Part shown: piece after piece, positions 52,509-60,576 of the stretch
How the letters are laid out: each line of letters begins with the position of its first letter
Position numbering within the stretch: the first letter of the stretch is position 1
Origin: Microbacterium sp. GCS4
Lineage (GTDB): Bacteria; Actinomycetota; Actinomycetes; Actinomycetales; Microbacteriaceae
Length of the DNA stretch: 64,000 bases
NCBI RefSeq assembly: GCF_001262495.1
Contig: NZ_LGYE01000002.1
Span: 300,368 to 364,367, forward strand
Direction: 5' to 3'
Translations under genes and position numbers: made by a program
Notes under the pieces: generated by a model
Seen by the model: only the letters and a program-made list of their open reading frames with translations
Database searches by the model: none
What the model was told of the DNA's origin: nothing

Positions 52509-53293
52509 GCGGTGAGGCCCTTCATCCAGTCGAGACCGCTCACGGTGTCGGTGAGCGGCTGGTACTCGCAGCCGATCCAGCCGTCGTAGCCGGAGTCGGC
52601 GATCGTCGCGAAGATCCGGTCGAACGCGATCTCCCCGGTGCCGGGTTCGTGGCGTCCGGGCGGGTCGGCGATCTGGATGTGCGCGATCTGCTCGCGGAGC
52701 GCGAGGTAGGTCGTGATCAGGTCGCCCTCGTCGATCTGCGCGTGGTAGAAGTCCATGAGCAGGCCGACGGCATCCCGACCGACCGCGTCGACCACCGCGG
52801 CGGCCTGAGCCTGGGTGTCGAGCACGAAGCCCGGGGCGTCCCGCTTGTTCTGCGGCTCGAGCAGCAGGCGGATGCCGGTGCCCCTGGCCTGCTCCGCGGC
52901 CCAGCCGATGTTCTCCTGGTAGAGGGCGAACGCCCGCTCGCGCTCCACGCCGTCGGGGACGATGCCGGCTACCACGTGCAGGAGCGGGGCGTCGAGGGCT
53001 GTCGCATAGCGGAGACCCTCGAGCACGCCCTCGCGGAACGACTCCTCCGCACCGGGCACGCAGGCGAGTCCCTGACGCGTCGGCGATCCGGCCGGGCCCA
53101 TGGGGGTGTTGATCAGCACTTGTGCGAGGCCGGCCTGCCGCAGCAGCTCGGCGAGGCGCTCGGGGGCGTACGCGTACGGCGCGGGGAACTCGACGCCGCG
53201 GAAGCCGGCGCGGGCCGCGGCGTCGAACCGCGTCTCGAAGGGATGCTCCGTGAACAGCCACTTGAGGTTGGCGTCGAATCGCAGGGCGGTCAT
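52505..53293 (-). CDS. otnI: hydroxypyruvate isomerase family protein, OtnI-like
   Basis: The 262-residue TIM-barrel protein has the family start RFDANLKWLFTEHPF, LLLEPQNKRDAPGFVL with the metal-binding Glu near 143, LLMDFYHAQIDEGDL with Asp and His near 178-181, and IGCEYQPL with a Glu near 240. In acid-sugar clusters OtnI converts 2-oxo-tetronate to 3-oxo-tetronate for the kinase. GAGGAGAG lies just before the ATG. It overlaps the next gene by four bases. A hydroxypyruvate isomerase proper cannot be ruled out by sequence. Confidence 0.88.
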   Translation of the reverse strand: MTALRFDANLKWLFTEHPFETRFDAAARAGFRGVEFPAPYAYAPERLAELLRQAGLAQVLINTPMGPAGSPTRQGLACVPGAEESFREGVLEGLRYATALDAPLLHVVAGIVPDGVERERAFALYQENIGWAAEQARGTGIRLLLEPQNKRDAPGFVLDTQAQAAAVVDAVGRDAVGLLMDFYHAQIDEGDLITTYLALREQIAHIQIADPPGRHEPGTGEIAFDRIFATIADSGYDGWIGCEYQPLTDTVSGLDWMKGLTA

Positions 53294-53362
53294 GATCTCT
53301 CCTCGAGGCGGCGGTCAGTGCGCGGGCGGGCGGTCAGGCGGTCGGCGGTCGGCCGGTCCGGG

Positions 53363-54100
53363 TCAGCGGATGCTCCGGTCGGCCTCGCCCTGCACCCCGT
53401 CGGCGAAGAACCCGATGCGGGCGGCCTGCGCGGCGAGTCGCACGGCCTCCCGGCCGTCGAGGCCCAGGGCGACGTCGTGACCGGGGACGAGCACTCCGTC
53501 GGTGTCGCGGATCAGCGAGCGGAGTCGGTCGACGCTCGCGCGGCTGGCGTCGGCGTCCATGGTCGAGTCGACCCGCAGAGTGTTGAGCTCGAACACGTTC
53601 TTCACGGCGTCGCCGGCGAAGACGTGCGAGCGGTCGGCGGCCTCCACGTGGAATGCGAGGTGTCCGGGCGTGTGCCCCGGGCTTGCGATCGCGGTGATGC
53701 CCGGCAGGAGCTCCTGGCCGTCGCGCATGCGCTCGACGCCGTCGGTGCGACGCTGCAGCTCCTGCACGTGCAGGTCGGGGACGAACGGCGTCCCGGGCGG
53801 CTGCGTCCCCGCCCAGGACAGCTCTTCCTCGCCGACCCAGGTGGTGGCGTTCGGGTACATCGTGAAGTTCCCGACGTGATCCCAGTGCAGGTGCGTCACG
53901 AGGACGTCGGTGATGTCGGCGGTCGTGAGTCCGAGCTCGGCGAGGCCCGCGTGGATCAGGGGGATGTAGGCGGGTGGGCCGGCGTCGACGAGCACCCGGC
54001 GATCGTCGTCCTGCAGGAGCCAGAGGCTGCTCCATCCGAACGCCCCGTGCGAGGAGGACTTCCCCGGGAAGCCGTCGACGAGCGAGTGCAGCGTGTACAT
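53363..54100 (-). CDS. metallo-beta-lactamase-fold hydrolase
   Basis: The 245-residue protein has the metal-binding motif THLHWDHVGN (His70, His72, Asp74, His75), then ASPGHTPGHLAFH with a further His, FAGDAVKNVF with the bridging Asp and VPGHD near the end. This is the lactonase/glyoxalase II-like class, without a signal peptide. It could open a lactone made by the uronate-dehydrogenase-like enzyme at 43623 (inference). ATG at 54100 is used because GGGAGAG precedes it; a GTG at 54121 has none. It is the first gene of the minus arm and lies behind the GntR-type operator. Confidence 0.85.
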   Translation of the reverse strand: MYTLHSLVDGFPGKSSSHGAFGWSSLWLLQDDDRRVLVDAGPPAYIPLIHAGLAELGLTTADITDVLVTHLHWDHVGNFTMYPNATTWVGEEELSWAGTQPPGTPFVPDLHVQELQRRTDGVERMRDGQELLPGITAIASPGHTPGHLAFHVEAADRSHVFAGDAVKNVFELNTLRVDSTMDADASRASVDRLRSLIRDTDGVLVPGHDVALGLDGREAVRLAAQAARIGFFADGVQGEADRSIR

Positions 54101-54161
54101 GGCTCGATTCTCTCCCTTCACGCGGGGGAGGTGAGCTGTCGTCGTCGACCCTCGCGATACT

Positions 54162-54184
54162 CAATACTATCGACAATAGTATTG
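54162..54184. promoter_or_regulatory. GntR-type operator before the acid-sugar operon (minus arm)
   Basis: CAATACTAT and ATAGTATTG are perfect 9-base arms around 5 bases (CGACA), 62 bases upstream of the start of the minus-strand operon. Like the site at 43573 it is ATASTAT-N5-ATASTAT. It lies between the gntR stop and the hydrolase start. Confidence 0.78.
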
Positions 54185-54233
54185 CACGAACAGGAGAACC
54201 GGATCCCCGGTGTTCCGGCTCGGGTGCTCCGGC

Positions 54234-54899
54234 TCAGGGATCCAGCAGGCGTCCGGCTGCGCCTTCGATGTGCTCCCGCATCCGCTCGCGTGTGCCCTCC
54301 ACGTCGTGCGCGCGGATCGCGTCGAGGATCGCGCGGTGCTCGGGAGCTGCCCATTTCGCTCCTGTTCGCCCGAGCTTGGAGAACAGTCGGAACCGCTGGA
54401 TCTGCCCGGCCAGCGTGTCGTAGGCGGTGGCGAGGAACGGGTTGCCGGCGTGCGCGGCGATCAGGCGATGGAAGCGGTCGTCGGATCGCCAGTAGATCCG
54501 GAAGCCCTCGGTCTCGCGATCGGCGTGATCGATCGAGGATTCGAAGTCCGTCACGGTCTCCTCGAGGCTCGTGACGAACGCCTCGGTCGCGCGGGCGGTG
54601 GCCTCCGCCGCGAGGTGCGGCTCGATCAGCAGGCGGGCGTCGCGCAGCTGGCGCACCTCGGTGAGGCTCATCATCGGGGCGACGCGGTAGCCGCGCAGCG
54701 CCTCGCGGTGAACGAGGCCGGTGTGCTCGAGGCGGGCGAGCGCCTCACGCAGTGGGGTCGGGCTGACGTTCAGCTCGCGGGAGAGGGCCCCGATGTTCAG
54801 GGGCTCTCCGGCTCCGCGGATGCCGTCCATGAACTGTCCGAGCAGGACCTCGTACATCTGGTCCGCGACGGGGGTGCGTGCACCGCTCTCTGCCACCAT
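54234..54899 (-). CDS. GntR-family (FCD domain) regulator of the acid-sugar locus
   Basis: The 221-residue protein has a winged helix near residues 30-75 (LNIGALSRELNVSPTPLREAL). An all-helical FCD ligand domain follows with metal-site residues in DARLLIEPHL, DDRFHRLIAAHAGNP and PEHRAILDAIRAHD. This is the VanR/FadR type that binds sugar acids or carboxylates. GGAGGAGG precedes ATG at 54899; an upstream ATG at 54941 adds 14 residues with no ribosome site. It lies directly upstream of the minus arm and probably binds both ATASTAT palindromes. Confidence 0.9.
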   Translation of the reverse strand: MVAESGARTPVADQMYEVLLGQFMDGIRGAGEPLNIGALSRELNVSPTPLREALARLEHTGLVHREALRGYRVAPMMSLTEVRQLRDARLLIEPHLAAEATARATEAFVTSLEETVTDFESSIDHADRETEGFRIYWRSDDRFHRLIAAHAGNPFLATAYDTLAGQIQRFRLFSKLGRTGAKWAAPEHRAILDAIRAHDVEGTRERMREHIEGAAGRLLDP

Positions 54900-55005
54900 T
54901 GCCTCCTCCGGGCGCGCGGCCCACGACCCATTCTGACCCATGACCGCCGGTGGGCCGTGGAGTGGGGCGTCGCGAGCGGGGTCGCTGCGAGCAGGATGCC
55001 GGTGT

Positions 55006-55398
55006 TCAGGACTCGATCGCGCGCATCAGGGCATCGTCCTCGCTGCCGCTGAACTCCAGCACCCGGCCGCGCACGATGCGGTACATGCCGAACTCGGCGA
55101 CATTGACGTGCCGCCTGGTCGGTGGGATGCCGCTGTAGACGCCGGAATGCGTGCCGCTGCCGCGCAGATGGGCGGCGATGCGGTCGTCCTCGACGACCAG
55201 CTGGATGCGCCGCCACTGCCAGTCCGGGAACCCGTGGAACAGATCGGCGAGGTCGTCGATCCAGGCGTCGGCTCCCGCGGGGAGGTGGGCTCGGCGCACG
55301 CGGGGGTCGAGCAGCTCGCGCACGGCATCGAGGTCGTGCCGATTGCACGCGTCGAGGTAGTCCTCGAACCAGCTGCGCAGCTCCCACGGTTCCGTCAC
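55006..55398 (-). CDS. SnoaL-like NTF2-fold protein
   Basis: The 130-residue protein has the cone-shaped NTF2/SnoaL pattern: WFEDYLDACNRHDLDAVREL, DDLADLFHGFPDWQW and VVEDDRIAAHLRGSGTHSG with a His in the pocket. Such proteins are ester cyclases, isomerases or stress proteins of unknown substrate. The start is a GTG at 55398 with GAGGA seven bases upstream; the open frame beyond belongs to the shadow of the membrane protein. It is 23 bases from the next gene on the same strand and is probably co-transcribed with it. Confidence 0.75.
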   Translation of the reverse strand: MTEPWELRSWFEDYLDACNRHDLDAVRELLDPRVRRAHLPAGADAWIDDLADLFHGFPDWQWRRIQLVVEDDRIAAHLRGSGTHSGVYSGIPPTRRHVNVAEFGMYRIVRGRVLEFSGSEDDALMRAIES

Positions 55399-55421
55399 CC
55401 CTCGATCCTCGCATCGGATCG

Positions 55422-56435
55422 TCAGGGTGGGCCGACGGCATCCGTCGTTCCGCTGAGCTTCCGTACGCGATGCGCCGCCTGGACGCCGACCATGACGCCG
55501 GCGAGCGCCCCGAGGGCCAGGCCCCAGAACCCGTAGGTCGCGAGTCCCGCCAGGGCGACGAGCCAGACCAGGTAGACCGCCAGCGCGACGGCGGCCACGG
55601 CCAGCGTCTGCCTGTTCTTCGGCGACTGGATGATGATCCGTTGCACTTCGGCGAGCGAGAGCGACGGCGCTGCCAGCGTCGTGCCTCCGAAGAGCCCGGC
55701 GATGATGCTCGAGAGGGAGAACCCTCCCGCCACCACGAGGCCCCGTCGGGTCATGGTCCACCCGGTGCGTCGCGACAGGAACACGAACACCGCGATCGCG
55801 ATGCCGCCTGACCACGCCAGGGTCGCTGCGAACACCGTCCACCACGAGTCCCCGAGGATCGCCGTCCCCTCCAGGCGCATGCCGGCCGTGGTCGCGAGCA
55901 GCGGCAGCACGATCGTCAGGGTCACGGTGATGGCGAGGCTCCCCGCACGGAAGAACGAACTCGCAGGGCTCCCGTCGCCGGTGCTGAGGGCACGTTCGGC
56001 GATGCTCTGGCCGTCGACCTCTCCATCGCCGTCCGCGTCGAGGCGCTCTCCGCGAGCGCCTGCCCGCATGGAGTCGAACAGCGTCGCGGCATCCGCGACG
56101 GCCGCCGCCGGGTCGAGAGGCTCCGAGGGTTCCGGCGGGGGCGGTGGTGGAGGGGGAGCCGCCGGAGTCGCGTGCGGGAGCGGATGCGGGGGTGCTGGTG
56201 GAGTTGGAGCCGGTGGTGCCGACGCATGCGGCGGAGTGCGGATGACGCGCTCGATGAGTCCGTCCGCGCCGCAGAGGCGGATCTCGCCGCCACGGGGCGC
56301 GAGGAACGAGCGCGCGGCGCCGATCGCGTCGGCCTCGGTCTCGTAGGTCGAGATCGCCGGGCTCCTCGCCAGGTCGTGCGCGACCTCCCACCCGCGCCCG
56401 GCAGGAGACGGGCGCACGACGCGGATGTCAGCCAC
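55422..56435 (-). CDS. DUF2188-like membrane protein with proline-rich linker and acidic loop
   Basis: The 337-residue protein has four parts. An N-terminal DUF2188-like domain (residues 1-70: RVVRPSPAGRGWEVAHD and YETEADAIGAARSFL) is followed by a Pro-rich linker with up to eight prolines in a row (71-107). An acidic loop DADGDGEVDGQS at 134-145 resembles an EF-hand or dockerin calcium site, and four hydrophobic helices from about 166 to the end complete it. The GTG at 56435 has GGAGGCGAGG just upstream. The combination is not one I recognise; membrane anchoring of a cytosolic domain is the simplest reading. Confidence 0.65.
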   Translation of the reverse strand: MADIRVVRPSPAGRGWEVAHDLARSPAISTYETEADAIGAARSFLAPRGGEIRLCGADGLIERVIRTPPHASAPPAPTPPAPPHPLPHATPAAPPPPPPPPEPSEPLDPAAAVADAATLFDSMRAGARGERLDADGDGEVDGQSIAERALSTGDGSPASSFFRAGSLAITVTLTIVLPLLATTAGMRLEGTAILGDSWWTVFAATLAWSGGIAIAVFVFLSRRTGWTMTRRGLVVAGGFSLSSIIAGLFGGTTLAAPSLSLAEVQRIIIQSPKNRQTLAVAAVALAVYLVWLVALAGLATYGFWGLALGALAGVMVGVQAAHRVRKLSGTTDAVGPP

Positions 56436-56602
56436 GGACCTCGCCTCCCCGGATGGTGGACGGTGCCGACGGATACCGCTGCGGATCGCGCATGAGCGCT
56501 CCTCGGGTGCAGGCGACGTTCCCCAGTGAGCGTCGCTCGCGGAGAGTCTTGCACCGGAGGGTGCGCCGGTGCAATGCATACCTCCGCCCAGCATCCCCAT
56601 TA

Positions 56603-56647
56603 GTTGTACTTTTGCAACCAATAGATGTATAGTTGACACTTATCAAC
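56603..56647 (+). promoter_or_regulatory. promoter with two MarR-type operators for the DHA2 exporter
   Basis: TTGTAC (56604-56609) and TATAGT (56628-56633) are spaced by 18 bases and form a promoter. GTTG-N8-CAAC occurs twice: at 56603-56618 over the -35, and at 56632-56647 over the -10 edge and start, 29 bases apart. AGTTGA and TCAACT extend the second box. Confidence 0.7.
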
Positions 56648-56670
56648 TTTCTAGACGGAGCTCTCCTACA

Positions 56671-58401
56671 GTGACAATCCCCTCATCCACCTCCACCGAG
56701 ACCACGCGCTCGGCCCGCGAGGTCTTCACCGCGATCTCGGGCCTCGTCGTCGGCATGTTCGTGGCCGTGCTCTCCGGCACCGTCGTGTCGACCTCGATGC
56801 CCGTCATCATCGCCGACCTCGGCGGCACCCAGTCCCAGTACACCTGGGTCATCACCGCGAGCCTCCTGGCCACCGCGGTCTCCACTCCCATCTGGGGCAA
56901 GCTCGCCGACCTCGTCGACCGCAAGATCCTCGTGCAGATCTCGCTCATCCTCTTCACGGTGGGCACCGTGATCGCCGGCTTCTCCACCGACACGAACATG
57001 CTCATCGCGGTCCGCGTCATCCAGGGCATCGGCGTCGGCGGACTCATGTCCCTCGTGATGATCGCGGTCGCCCTCATCATCTCCCCGCGCGAGCGCGGCA
57101 AGTACATGGGCGTCGTCGGCGGCATCATGGCCCTCGGCACGATCGGCGGACCGCTGCTCGGCGGTCTCCTCACCGACGTGTGGGGCTGGCGCTCCAACTT
57201 CTTCGTCGGCGTGCCGTTCGCGATCCTCGCGCTCGTGCTGCTGCAGTTCACGCTGCACCTGCCGAAGCCGCAGCGCGACACCAAGGTCTCGATCGACTAC
57301 TTCGGCATCGTGCTCCTCGCGGTCGGCGTCTCCACGCTCCTCATCTGGGTCTCCATGGGCGGCAGCCAGTTCGACTGGGACTCCTCCACGAGCATCATGC
57401 TCGCCGTCATCGCGGGCGTCGCGCTCGCCGCGTTCATCACGGTCGAGTTCTTCGTCACGGAGCCCATCGTCCCGATGTCGCTCTTCCGCAACCGCACCTT
57501 CACGCTCTCGGTCATCGCGTCGATCGCGATCGGCGTCTCGATGTTCGCGACCTCGGTGTTCCTCGCGCAGTACTTCCAGCTCGCGCGCGGCGCCACGCCG
57601 ACCGAGTCCGGCCTCATGACGATCCCGATGATCGTCGGACAGATGGGCGCGTCGATCATCATCGGCCAGCTCGTCAGCCGCTTCGGCAAGTGGAAGGGCT
57701 GGATGCTGACCGGAGCGGTGCTCACCACGGTCGGCGTCTCGCTCATGGCGACCCTGCGGTACGACACCCCGTTCGGCCTCGTCGCGACCTACATGTTCGT
57801 GCTCGGCGCGGGCCTCGGCATGGTCATGCAGAACCTCACGCTCATCGTGCAGAACGACACCGCGCCGCAGCAGCTGGGCGCCGCTTCGTCGAACGTCAAC
57901 TTCTTCCGCACGATCGCCGGCACCATCGGCGTCACGATCATGGGGTCGCTGCTGTCGTCGAGCGTCGCCACCTACGTGAAGGACGGCCTCGAGGGCTTCG
58001 CTCCCACGACGCAGGACGAGATCGACGCCCTCCAGCACCTCGGCTCGGGCGACGTGCCGAAGGTGGGGCAGCTGCCCGACAGCATCCGCGCGATCGTCGA
58101 GGGCGCCTACGGGCACGGCATCGCGGACGCCTTCATCATCGCGATCCCGCTCGCGGTCATCGCGGTCATCGCGATCGCGTTCATCCGCAACAAGCCGCTG
58201 TCGACCAAGAACGCGGCCGAGCAGATGCGCGACCAGGTCGAGGAGTCGGTCATCGAGGTGTCCGAGGCCGAGGTCGGCGCCTCGACCGGAGTCATCCGGA
58301 TCTCGGGCCTCGCGGAGGGATCCGCGACGCCGACGACGTCACCCACCACCGCGCCCGTGACGGTTCTCGAGCGCGAGGACGATCGGGAGTCGAAGGGCTG
58401 A
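56671..58401 (+). CDS. DHA2-family MFS multidrug exporter
   Basis: The 576-residue protein is a 14-helix MFS exporter with WGKLADLVDRKILVQ near residue 75 (loop motif A). It also has the drug-exporter motif in helix 5 (VGGIMALGTIGGPLLGGLLTD in two pieces: IMALGTIGGPLLGG) and WRSNFFVGVPFAILA. The C-terminal cytosolic tail is long and acidic. The frame is open upstream; GTG at 56671 has GGAG ten bases before it. The MarR gene follows after one base and presumably represses the exporter through the two GTTG-N8-CAAC boxes. Confidence 0.92.
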   Translation: MTIPSSTSTETTRSAREVFTAISGLVVGMFVAVLSGTVVSTSMPVIIADLGGTQSQYTWVITASLLATAVSTPIWGKLADLVDRKILVQISLILFTVGTVIAGFSTDTNMLIAVRVIQGIGVGGLMSLVMIAVALIISPRERGKYMGVVGGIMALGTIGGPLLGGLLTDVWGWRSNFFVGVPFAILALVLLQFTLHLPKPQRDTKVSIDYFGIVLLAVGVSTLLIWVSMGGSQFDWDSSTSIMLAVIAGVALAAFITVEFFVTEPIVPMSLFRNRTFTLSVIASIAIGVSMFATSVFLAQYFQLARGATPTESGLMTIPMIVGQMGASIIIGQLVSRFGKWKGWMLTGAVLTTVGVSLMATLRYDTPFGLVATYMFVLGAGLGMVMQNLTLIVQNDTAPQQLGAASSNVNFFRTIAGTIGVTIMGSLLSSSVATYVKDGLEGFAPTTQDEIDALQHLGSGDVPKVGQLPDSIRAIVEGAYGHGIADAFIIAIPLAVIAVIAIAFIRNKPLSTKNAAEQMRDQVEESVIEVSEAEVGASTGVIRISGLAEGSATPTTSPTTAPVTVLEREDDRESKG

Positions 58402-58402
58402 C

Positions 58403-58894
58403 ATGAGCGCCCCGGACGCTCCGGCCACCCTCGCGGTGGAGTCCGCCCCCGAGGCGGACTCCACCCCGGATGTGGAGACCGCGATCGGCGACCTCCAGAC
58501 GCATCTGAACCTCATCTTCGCGAGGACTCGGACGCTCTGGAGGGAGTCCGCGGCCCGCATCGCCCCCGACCTGCAGGTGGGCGGCTACAAACTGCTGACG
58601 TTCATCGAGCGGGCGGGCACGGCCAGTGCGCACGAGCTCGCGGAGCGGTTCGAGATGGACAAGTCGGTCATCAGCCGGCAGGTGCGGATGCTCGAGGAGC
58701 TCGGTCTGCTGGAGTCCCGGCCGGACGAGCGGGACGGGCGCCTGCGCGTGCTCAGCGCGACGCCGACCGCTCGGGAGGCCCTCTCCGAGCTGCGCCGCGA
58801 CCACAGCGTGCGTCTGCACACCGTGATGGCGGAGCTGTCGCCCGAGGAGATCCGCGCCGCGTCGAAGGTGTTCCGGCTGCTGTCCGAGGTGTGA
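58403..58894 (+). CDS. MarR-family regulator (exporter operon)
   Basis: The 163-residue protein has the MarR fold: LLTFIERAGTASAHELAERF, MDKSVISRQVRMLEELGLL with the recognition helix, and the wing RPDERDGRLRVLSATP. The first 35 residues are an acidic, flexible extension. It starts one base after the exporter stop, so it is co-transcribed and likely autoregulated. Confidence 0.9.
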   Translation: MSAPDAPATLAVESAPEADSTPDVETAIGDLQTHLNLIFARTRTLWRESAARIAPDLQVGGYKLLTFIERAGTASAHELAERFEMDKSVISRQVRMLEELGLLESRPDERDGRLRVLSATPTAREALSELRRDHSVRLHTVMAELSPEEIRAASKVFRLLSEV

Positions 58895-58936
58895 CGGGCG
58901 GCGGCCGAGATCCCGGTTCCCCGTATGCTGGCGAGC

Positions 58937-59446
58937 ATGAGCGCCGCCGACGATCCCGCCGACGATCCCGCCGACGATCCCGCCGACCTCGATGACGCGG
59001 ACCTCGATGACGCGGTGCACCGAGTCGAGCACGAACTCGGACGCCTGTTCGCGCGCATCCGGGTGGGATGGCGCGAGGCGGCGATCACGGTGCACCCCGA
59101 CCTGCAGCCGCTCGGCTATCAGGTGCTCACGTCGATCGCGTCGGGAGCTGCCACCTCGGCGGGCGCGATCATCGATCGCCTGCAGACCGACAAGTCGGCC
59201 GTGAGCCGTCACGTGCGCCAGCTCGAGCAGCTCGGGCTCATCGAGAGCGTGCCCGATGCGGTCGACCGCCGGGCGCGTGTGCTCGTGGCGACGCCGCTCG
59301 CGCAGGAGCGCATCGCGATCGCCCGGTCCCGGTACGAGGCGCGGCTCGGCGAGCGGGTGCGCGGCTGGTCGGCGGAGGACCTCGACCGGTTCGTCGCTCT
59401 GCTCGGCGACCTCAGCAGGGATCGCGGCAGCGACGGCGAATCCTGA
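58937..59446 (+). CDS. MarR-family regulator (second)
   Basis: The 169-residue protein resembles its neighbour at 58403 (LLTFIERAG versus VLTSIASGA, and DKSAVSRHVRQLEQLGLI). The N-terminus contains three tandem DDPA units encoded by a 12-base repeat (58951 onwards), and two ADLDD units. TATGCT at 58924-58929 is seven bases before the ATG, so it may have its own leaderless promoter. The duplicated pair may control different targets; the Old Yellow Enzyme downstream is a natural one. Confidence 0.85.
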   Translation: MSAADDPADDPADDPADLDDADLDDAVHRVEHELGRLFARIRVGWREAAITVHPDLQPLGYQVLTSIASGAATSAGAIIDRLQTDKSAVSRHVRQLEQLGLIESVPDAVDRRARVLVATPLAQERIAIARSRYEARLGERVRGWSAEDLDRFVALLGDLSRDRGSDGES

Positions 59447-59484
59447 GTGGGAATACTGCGCGTGCCGACCGGCTTGCCTTTCTC

Positions 59485-60576
59485 GTGAGTCTTTTCGAAT
59501 CGGCCGTGTTCGGCGCTCTTCCGCTCTCCAACCGCGTCGTGATGGCGCCCCTGACGCGCACGCGCGCGGACGACGAGGGCGTGCCCACCGAGACCATGGC
59601 CGAGTATTACCGCCAGCGTGCGGGGCAGGGGCTCATCATCACGGAGGGCACCTGGCCCGCCGCCGAGGGCAAGTCGTATCCCGGCCAGCCCGGCATCGTG
59701 ACGCCGGCGCAGATCGAGGGCTGGCGGCGCATCGCGGACGCCGTGCACGAGGCCGGCGGCACGATCGTGATGCAGCTCATGCACGGCGGACGCGTCGGGC
59801 ACCCCGAGATCTCGGGGGAGCCGCGCGTGGTCGGACCGAGCGCGCTCGCCGCCCCCGGCGAGACGCACACGCCCGTCGGCAAGGCGCAGATGCCCGTCGC
59901 GCATGCGCTCACGCTCGAGGAGATCCCGATGGTGGTGGAGCAGTTCGCGCAGGCGGCGCGGAACGCGATCGCGGCGGGACTCGATGGCGTCGAGGTGCAC
60001 GGTGCGAACGGGTACCTCGTGCACGAGTTCCTGTCGCCCGTGTCGAACGTCCGCGACGATGCCTATGGTGGCTCGCCGGACAACCGCGCGCGCTTCGCGA
60101 TCGAGGTGAGCCGGGCGGTCGCCGCGGCGGTCGGGGCCGATCGCACCGGCATCCGCCTGTCTCCGCAGCACAACATCCAGGGCGTTCTCGAGGAGGATGA
60201 CGCCGACGCGCTCGCGACGTATCTCGCGCTCGCGGAGGGCCTCGCACCGCTCGGGCTGGCGTTCGTCGATGTGCTGAGCGCCGATCCGACGACCGACCTC
60301 GTGCAGGGCATCCGCCGCGCGTCCGGTGCGCCGTTCATCGTGAACACGGGCTTCTCGGTGCCGACGACCCTCGAGACCGCGGACGAGCTCGTGGCCGGCG
60401 GGTGGGCGGATGCCGTCGCCGCGGGGCGTCCTGTGATCGCGAACCCCGACCTGGTCGCGCGCTGGCGCGAGGAGGCCGAGCTCAACGAGCCGCGTCCGGC
60501 GCTGTTCTACGGCCGCACCGCCGAGGGCTACACCGATTACCCGGCCCTCGACGACGTGCGCCGCGCGGTCAGCTGA
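59485..60576 (+). CDS. Old Yellow Enzyme-type alkene reductase
   Basis: The 363-residue FMN enzyme is an OYE homolog that reduces activated alkenes (enones, nitro compounds) with NAD(P)H. Motifs are NRVVMAPLTRTRAD near residue 16, GLIITEGTW, MQLMHGGRVGHPE, VEVHGANGYLVHEFLSP near 175 with the active-site His-X2-Asn, and AVAAGRPVIANPDLV near the end. The frame is open further upstream; GTG at 59485 gives the typical MSLFESAVFG start but has no obvious ribosome site. It is 38 bases after the second marR gene and overlaps the antiporter end by 8 bases on the opposite strand. Confidence 0.88.
   Translation: MSLFESAVFGALPLSNRVVMAPLTRTRADDEGVPTETMAEYYRQRAGQGLIITEGTWPAAEGKSYPGQPGIVTPAQIEGWRRIADAVHEAGGTIVMQLMHGGRVGHPEISGEPRVVGPSALAAPGETHTPVGKAQMPVAHALTLEEIPMVVEQFAQAARNAIAAGLDGVEVHGANGYLVHEFLSPVSNVRDDAYGGSPDNRARFAIEVSRAVAAAVGADRTGIRLSPQHNIQGVLEEDDADALATYLALAEGLAPLGLAFVDVLSADPTTDLVQGIRRASGAPFIVNTGFSVPTTLETADELVAGGWADAVAAGRPVIANPDLVARWREEAELNEPRPALFYGRTAEGYTDYPALDDVRRAVS

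Noticed and set aside
52649..54574. 641-codon plus-strand frame across the minus-strand Otn arm
   Set aside because: It is antisense to five well-supported genes and has the composition of a shadow frame.
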